From Paragorgia papillata (lineage: Eukaryota; Cnidaria; Anthozoa; Scleralcyonacea; Coralliidae): 64,000 nucleotides of DNA. Made by a program: the position numbers and the translations under genes. The stretch lies in assembly GCA_035771165.1 (NCBI GenBank), contig JAWNZC010000089.1, forward strand, positions 182,501 through 246,500, written 5' to 3'. The notes below the pieces were generated by a model. That model made no database searches. It was given only the letters and a program-made list of their open reading frames with translations, and had not been told where the DNA came from. Shown here piece by piece: positions 58,471 through 64,000 of this stretch. Each line of letters opens with the position of its first letter. Position 1 is the first letter of the stretch.

Positions 58471-58600
58471 AGGAGATGTCTTCGAAAGTTCAAAACCGTT
58501 GTGTAAACACGGAACGGTTTGCCGTACTCGTAAAGTCAATCGAGAAGTCGCGAGTATGAGGAATTGAATCGAGAAACTGTAAGAACGTAAGGTACAGACG
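58471..58600 (+). pseudogene. Fragment of a GRF zinc-finger gene
   Basis: GAGATGTCTTCGAAAGTTCA and the following 70 bases align with 51826-51900 of the GRF gene (around its stop codon and third finger). The fragment is out of context here, upstream of the related ORF at 58823. Mirrored in the right arm near 63560-63690. Confidence 0.6.
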
Positions 58601-58822
58601 AAATATTATTTGTCTATAGAATGGCTGAGTGCAATGTTTAAGTCCATGTACACTATTGGTGTTAATGACTCATTAGCAATTTAAACAAAAGAACGTGTCT
58701 GGGCGAGTTTGGGCGACGTCAGAGCTTAGACAAAGAAATCCTAATTAATATGCTTATTCACGGCGTCGGTTTTCTCGGCGTATCATTTGCTTGCTATTTG
58801 CTGTTGGAGTAAGACCGCAGAG

Positions 58823-59323
58823 ATGGAGGGTTTATATGAAAAATTGTTTTCAATGTTCGAAGCTATTTACAATGAAACTTTGTGGGAAGAATATTCGAAG
58901 CTTTGTCATGAAAAGTGCTACGGTTGTAGGACTAACCATCCTAGTCAGAAACAACACAGTTGCCTAACAGATGATGAGCAATGGAGATCGTGCTACGAAG
59001 AGACCAGGACAAACGTCGACGAACGTATCTGGATAGAGTTCAACGAAGCGATGCAGGCGTTGAAATTACGAAACCAAAGAGACAATAATAAATACTCTCA
59101 AGACGCTACAGAGACAATGGTTGAGCCGGTGGAAATTGACGACTCGCCAAATATTCTTTCTATATCTGTTCTGTTTAGCTGTCCATTAAAGTATCTGTAC
59201 CAAGTAAAAGACACTGGTGTAAAATTTACGAGTACGATAAAGAATCCTCGGGAGGCTTACGAGGAGTATCTTCTTGAAAAGTCTGGAAACTTAACGACGA
59301 AAAGCAATCTGAACTATATGTGA
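58823..59323 (+). CDS. Accessory protein with CxxC/HxC zinc-site and GRF-gene-type C-terminus
   Basis: ATG 58823 is chosen because the same promoter-proximal sequence precedes the GRF gene ATG at 51534. Of 166 residues, 30-46 hold CYGCRTNHPSQKQHSC, a likely zinc-binding Cys/His cluster. The C-terminal 55 residues (SVLFSCPLKYLYQVKDTG onward) are homologous to the GRF protein's tail. The protein therefore shares a C-terminal domain and promoter with the GRF gene but has a different N-terminal zinc module, an example of module exchange. Intact in both arms (right copy 62838-63338). Function unknown; nucleic-acid binding is a guess. Confidence 0.6.
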   Translation: MEGLYEKLFSMFEAIYNETLWEEYSKLCHEKCYGCRTNHPSQKQHSCLTDDEQWRSCYEETRTNVDERIWIEFNEAMQALKLRNQRDNNKYSQDATETMVEPVEIDDSPNILSISVLFSCPLKYLYQVKDTGVKFTSTIKNPREAYEEYLLEKSGNLTTKSNLNYM

Positions 59324-59799
59324 ACTAATGCTATATGTGTTATGAGAACATTATCGAGTTAATCCAAAGTTAAATTATGTTTTAAGTTAAATAAAATTTC
59401 TTGGACTATTTAGTGTGTAAGAAAGATGTGTAATTTTATATGTGTGTAATTTTATATGTGTGTAATTTTATCTGAAGAGAAATTAATAAAGACATATGAG
59501 CAACATTATAATAGTTCATTGTAGTTTATTTTTATATTATAACAAATTACAGTGTACATATTGACAGCTAATTATTTACATAAACAAATGTTTTAAAATA
59601 AATTGTCCTGCGTTTACGGTTTCTTCTAGCGCACCCACTTCTTATAGGTATCGTTTGTTTCTCTGTTTTGCATAATATAACTCGACAAGACCTTTTATAC
59701 GAGAGTTGATAAGCGGTAACTTATACATTTAACATGTACCAAAGGAATATCAGAAAGACATACACATTATTTGTAAATACTTTATTTAAATTCAGCATA
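59324..59799. other. Spacer with a short tandem repeat
   Basis: Contains three 18-bp units ATGTGTGTAATTTTAT-like at 59428-59475; the right arm has only two. Otherwise AT-rich, no gene. Confidence 0.6.
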
Positions 59800-59925
59800 G
59801 TACAGAAGATAATGTTTCAACGATTCAACAGTAACTTTAATTCTTATAATTGGTGTCATTCCAGTACTAGGGCGTTTAGGTTGATTGTAGGAATACACTA
59901 GTTTTTTGTAATAATGGTTTCTTTC
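59800..59925 (-). pseudogene. Polinton integrase remnant
   Basis: The minus strand encodes KKLVYSYNQPKRPSTGMTP, aligning with the QKLVYSYNHSRHHSIGMRP block after the catalytic core of the integrase at 52397-53479. Only this short piece survives, out of frame with its surroundings. Confidence 0.6.
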
Positions 59926-60033
59926 GTTTGATGAAATCTAAACATATATTCAAAATGCAGTCTGATATAGCCTTTAATAAACCATTATCAGTATGTCTCA
60001 ATGTCGCTTTTCTCAGGTATTCAGCACTTATTC

Positions 60034-60823
60034 TTATACCCTGGGTTGATATACATAATGTGTATCAGTCGGAAATATCCCGGATCTTACTCGGATTTCA
60101 TCGGGACATGTCGGCGTGAGATCGACAAACAGGTAAGGCTTGCTGGAAAAACTTTGTGTGGTCGGGATGCAACTGTTTGGCAAGATGAGTCACTTGACTT
60201 GCATCACGAACATTTTTTGTTAAGACAAAGTAACTAGCGTTGAGAGAGATGGTACGGTGGTCTTTGCTTTGATGAAACAAATTTTGCACAATATAAATCA
60301 CGCTGAGATTACCATGATGGGATTTCTTCGTGAATAGTTTGGCAACAATCGTATCTTTTTCACCCATCATGTCATCAATGATAAATAGATTTCTTATTTG
60401 GGGATTAATACTATCCAATATAGATTCGGATAAACCTTGCACAAACTGAATCCCAGGAATAAGAAGTTCCATTTTAGCAAACGTGTCTTGGTACTCAGAG
60501 TAAAAATAAATTATATTTTCTGGGACAGGGTCGATCATGATTTGGGCGTTGACTAACAATTCCTTGACAAAGCTTGTCTTCCCAGTCTTGGTCCACCCAG
60601 AGACCAAGAGCCCAAAGGGATGAGTTAATTGTATGGAGTATGTCTTTTTGTTGTCTTGGTAATTCGATGCGTTTCCATCAAATGGAGAATATTTAAATGT
60701 AGAATCAGTAGACATCGTTTGTATTGGCCGAGCTCCCCCATGCAGGACCTTTACGTGACGTTGTAAATTAAACTGTCTTGAAAAGCTCTTTCCGCAAATA
60801 TTACAAGCGCAAGGCATGTTCAC
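60034..60823 (-). pseudogene. C2H2 zinc finger + A32-type packaging ATPase, left-arm copy
   Basis: DNA-packaging ATPase with an N-terminal C2H2 finger (CNICGKSFSRQFNLQRH, residues about 8-24). Walker A is VSGWTKTGKTS at about 73-83, Walker B RNLFIIDDMM at about 143-152, and sensor-like VIYIVQNLFHQS follows. A frame change near 60140 separates this from the conserved C-terminus (FVDLTPTCPDEIRVRSGIFP), which ends at 60034. The same frame change is present in the right-arm copy, so it predates the duplication. Walker A here has Trp where the right copy has Gly. The finger fused to the ATPase is absent from the ATPase at 10.4-11.1 kb. Confidence 0.82.
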
Positions 60824-60984
60824 ACAACAACTCTCAAACTACTTGTGAAAATTTATGTGAGAAAAGTAAGATTATATCCTTGAGTGTCTTCTCTAATGCA
60901 TGTGGGGATACCAAAACGAACCAATGCGCATGCATAGCGAGACGTCACTTGGACGCTACTTAGACGCCGCCTCTAAGGGATTAA

Positions 60985-61200
60985 CTCATGAGTAAAGGAG
61001 TAACTCGTGAGTAAAGGAGTAACTCATGAGTAAAGGAGTAGCTCGTGAGTTACTCATGAGTAAATGAGTAACTCGTGAGTAAAGGAGTAGCTCGTGAGTT
61101 ACTCATGAGTAAATGAGTAACTCGTGAGTAAAGGAGTAACTCATGAGTTACTCATGAGTAAATGAGTAACTCGTGAGTAAAGTTGTAACTCCTTTACTCA
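60985..61200. repeat. Array of short palindromes at the centre of the large palindrome
   Basis: Built from ACTCATGAGT (a perfect 10-bp palindrome) and ACTCGTGAGT joined by AAAGGAGTA or AAATGAGTA. About 17 such 10-mers are visible. It is flanked on both sides by GGCGTCTAAG/CTTAGACGCC, where the arms begin. Confidence 0.93.
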
Positions 61201-61365
61201 TGAGTTAATCCCTTAGAGGCGGCGTCTAAGTAGCGTCCAAGTGACGTCTCGCTATGCATGCGTATTGGTTCGTTTTGGTATCCCCACATGCATTAGAGAA
61301 GACACTCAAGGATATAATCTTACTTTTCTCACATAAATTTTCGCAAGTAGTTTGAGAGTTGTTGT

Positions 61366-62155
61366 GTGAACATGCCTTGCGCTTGTAATATTTGCGGAAA
61401 GAGCTTTTCAAGACAGTTTAATTTACAACGTCACGTAAAGGTCCTGCATGGGGGAGCTCGGCCAATACAAACGATGTCTACTGATTCTACATTTAAGTAT
61501 TCTCCATTTGATGGAAACGCATCGAATTACCAAGACAACAAAAAGACATACTCCATACAATTAACTCATCCCTTTGGGCTCTTGGTCTCTGGGGGGACCA
61601 AGACTGGGAAGACAAGCTTTGTCAAGGAATTGTTAGTCAACGCCCAAATCATGATCGACCCTGTCCCAGAAAATATAATTTATTTTTATTCTGAGTACCA
61701 AGACACGTTTGCTAAAATGGAACTTCTTATTCCTGGGATTCAGTTTGTGCAAGGTTTATCCGAATCTATATAGGATAGTATTAATCCCCAAATAAGAAAT
61801 CTATTTATCATTGATGACATGATGGGTGAAAAAGATACGATTGTTGCCAAACTATTCACGAAGAAATCCCATCATGGTAATCTCAGCGTGATTTATATTG
61901 TGCAAAATTTGTTTCATCAAAGCAAAGACCACCGTACCATCTCTCTCAACGCTAGTTACTTTGTCCTAACAAAAAATGTTCGTGATGCAAGTCAAGTGAC
62001 TCATCTTGCCAAACAGTTGTATCCCGACGACACAAAGTTTTTCCAGCAAGCCTTACCTGTTTGTCGATCTCACGCCGACATGTCCCGATGAAATCCGAGT
62101 AAGATCCGGGATATTTCCGACTGATACACATTATGTATATCAACCCAGGGTATAA
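61366..62155 (+). pseudogene. C2H2 zinc finger + A32-type packaging ATPase, right-arm copy
   Basis: Mirror copy of the gene at 60034-60823. Walker A is VSGGTKTGKTS. In addition to the shared frame change near 62050, it has a private TAG at 61771-61773, upstream of Walker B (IDDMM, near 61815-61830). The left copy is open at that position. Confidence 0.82.
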
Positions 62156-62275
62156 GAATAAGTGCTGAATACCTGAGAAAAGCGACATTGAGACATACTG
62201 ATAATGGTTTATTAAAGGCTATATCGGACTGCATTTTGAATATATGTTTAGATTTCATCAAACGAAAGAAACCAT

Positions 62276-62407
62276 TATTACAAAAAACTAGTGTATTCCT
62301 ACAATCAACCTAAACGCCCTAGTATTGGAATGACACCAATTATAAGAATTAAAGTTACTGTTGAATCGTTGAAACATTATCTTCAGTACTATGCTGAATT
62401 TAAATAA
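62276..62407 (+). pseudogene. Polinton integrase remnant, right arm
   Basis: Mirror of 59800-59925; the same KKLVYSYNQPKRPS segment, with one substitution (ATTGGAATG for ACTGGAATG). Confidence 0.55.
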
Positions 62408-62837
62408 AGTATTTACAAATAATGTGTATGTCTTTCTGATATTCCTTTGGTACATGTTAAATGTATAAGTTACCGCTTATCAACTCTCGTATAAAAGGTC
62501 TTGTCGAGTTATATTATGCAAAACAGAGAAACAAACGATACCTATAAGAAGTGGGTGCGCTAGAAGAAACCGCAAACGTAGGACAATTTATTTAAAAACA
62601 TTTGTTTATGTAAATAATTAGCTGTCAATATGTACACTGTAATTTGTTATAATATAAATATAAACTACAAAGAACTATTATAATGTTGCTCATATGTCTT
62701 TATTAATTTCTCTTCAGATAAAATTACACACGTATAAAATTACACATCTTTCTTACACACTAAATAGTCCAAGAAATTTTATTTAACTTAAAACATAATT
62801 TAACTTTGGATTAACTCATAACACATATAGCATTAGT

Positions 62838-63338
62838 TCACATATAGTTCAGATTGCTTTTCATCGTTAAGTTTCTAGACTTTTCAAGAAGATACTCCTC
62901 GTAAGCCTCCCGAGGATTCTTTATCGTACTCGTAAATTTTACACCAGTGTCTTTTACTTGGTACAGATACTTTAATGGACAGCTAAACAGAACAGATATA
63001 GAAAGAATATTTGGCGAGTCGTCAATTTCCACCGGCTCAACCATTGTCTCTGTAGCGTCTTGAGAGTATTTATTATTGTCTCTTTGGTTTCGTAATTTCA
63101 ACGCCTGCATCGCTTCGTTGAACTCTATCCAGATACGTTCGTCGACGTTTGTCCTGGTCTCTTCGTAGCACGATCTCCATTGCTCATCATCTGTTAGGCA
63201 ACTGTGTTGTTTCTGACTAGGATGGTTAGTCCTACAACCGTAGCACTTTTCATGACAAAGCTTCGAATATTCTTCCCACAAAGTTTCATTGTAAATAGCT
63301 TCGAACATTGAAAACAATTTTTCATATAAACCCTCCAT
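62838..63338 (-). CDS. Accessory zinc-site protein, right-arm copy
   Basis: Mirror of 58823-59323, intact, differing by two substitutions near the C-terminus (SRNLTMKSN instead of SGNLTTKSN). Preservation of the frame in both arms suggests the duplication is recent or the ORF has been under constraint. Confidence 0.6.
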   Translation of the reverse strand: MEGLYEKLFSMFEAIYNETLWEEYSKLCHEKCYGCRTNHPSQKQHSCLTDDEQWRSCYEETRTNVDERIWIEFNEAMQALKLRNQRDNNKYSQDATETMVEPVEIDDSPNILSISVLFSCPLKYLYQVKDTGVKFTSTIKNPREAYEEYLLEKSRNLTMKSNLNYM

Positions 63339-63766
63339 CTCTGCGGTCTTACTCCAACAGCAAATAGCAAGCAAATGATACGCCGAGAAAACCGACGCCG
63401 TGAATAAGCATATTAATTAGGATTTCTTTGTCTAAGCTCTGACGTCGCCCAAACTCGCCCAGACACGTTCTTTTGTTTAAATTGCTAATGAGTCATTAAC
63501 ACCAATAGTGTACATGGACTTAAACATTGCACTCAGCCATTCTATAGACAAATAATATTTCGTCTGTACCTTACGTTCTTACAGTTTCTCGATTCAATTC
63601 CTCATACTCGCGACTTCTCGATTGACTTTACGAGTACGGCAAACCGTTCCGTGTTTACACAACGGTTTTGAACTTTCGAAGACATCTCCTCAATCTAAGT
63701 ATTAGTAATCAATGGTTACTGCTTGTTGTCAACAAAGGTTTAGTTGTTGCGGTGTTTTTCTTCATG

Positions 63767-64000
63767 ATGAGTGAAGAAGAAAATAAAGAATGGAGACGAG
63801 CGATAAACCTTCGACTTTACCTACGGGATCATCAGCTTATAGAAAACCGCAGGGACGAAGATTTAAACACACAATTACTTGAGCGTATACACTCTTAAAA
63901 CTAAAGAAAAGAAAGACACTACAGAAAATGGTCATATTATGTCAAGACAAAGTGATAGAGCCTTGGTGTCTGAATGAAAAGCAGACATTTGAAAAACGGT
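63767..64000 (+). pseudogene. Right-arm copy of the hypothetical basic helical protein, frameshifted and cut by the window edge
   Basis: Same start as the 58394 ORF (MSEEENKEWRRAINLRLYL). A 1-bp deletion near 63880 shifts the frame, which stops at 63896-63898; the original frame continues to the edge of the window. Confidence 0.65.

Larger units (their letters stand above)
58160..64000. repeat. Large palindrome (inverted duplication), arms at least 2.8 kb
   Basis: 58160-60990 reappears in reverse complement at about 61198-64000 and continues past the window edge. The arms are nearly identical but differ by substitutions (the Walker A Trp/Gly codon; a TTG/TAG difference at 61771), by a 1-bp deletion in the right copy of the 57987 ORF, and by the number of 18-bp units near 59450. 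The centre is the array at 60985-61200. Confidence 0.93.

Overview
The window is nuclear DNA of a eukaryote, most likely a marine invertebrate animal and plausibly a cnidarian; that placement is inference. It has spliceable introns, CUE/HECT ubiquitin-ligase genes of the G2E3-like type, a LINE tail, a Tc1-type transposase, MITEs and a long satellite. No bacterial operon, rRNA or tRNA gene was recognised. Almost everything is mobile DNA or its wreckage, and most long genes carry stops or frameshifts.

1-9 kb: HECT ubiquitin-ligase exons alternate with genes for a helix-turn-helix/DDE integrase. A HECT exon (33-1229) faces a broken integrase (2099-3600). A second HECT 3' exon lies at 4591-4840, and a largely intact multi-exon integrase gene at 8922-5969. 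Another G2E3-like gene starts at 22634 and runs right; its last exon is at 46633-46891. A palindrome-rich tandem repeat sits at 9.04-9.45 kb.

9.5-22.3 kb: an AT-rich, decayed Polinton/adintovirus-like DNA element. It has an adenain-type protease (+), an A32-type packaging ATPase (-), a protein-primed family B DNA polymerase (-), small basic virion-like proteins, and unusual cargo: a SET-domain gene and a Fic-domain gene. A 3.5-kb foldback element has split the polymerase between motifs B and C. A 5'-truncated LINE has split the SET gene.

22.6-46.9 kb: the second G2E3-like gene, whose introns hold MITEs with visible target duplications. Its last large intron holds a 14.36-kb inverted-repeat element (28110-42465) with perfect terminal repeats and a 9-bp target duplication. 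The arms of that element are about 6 kb each of a 206-bp satellite in opposite orientation. A broken Tc1-like transposase follows (43190-44246). A diverged relative of the satellite element, with minisatellites, lies at 47-49 kb.

50.6-64 kb: a second, less AT-rich Polinton-like lineage. In order come a possible Bcl-2-like gene, a triple GRF zinc-finger gene, a chromodomain integrase, a minor capsid protein, a pVI-like protein, the major capsid protein and a truncated protease. The leader of this cluster is repeated at 56.4 kb. After it the sequence becomes a palindrome (58160 to beyond 64000) centred on an array of short palindromic 8-10-mers. Each arm carries a zinc-finger packaging ATPase, an integrase remnant and two accessory ORFs. 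The two arms differ by substitutions and small indels.

Functionally, the two virus-like elements hold the replication, packaging, protein-processing and (second element) integration and capsid modules expected of Polintons. Every core enzyme seen here is broken, so both look like fossils. The best-preserved ORFs are the Fic gene, the minor capsid and pVI-like genes, the accessory ORFs of the left palindrome arm, and the integrase gene at 6-9 kb.
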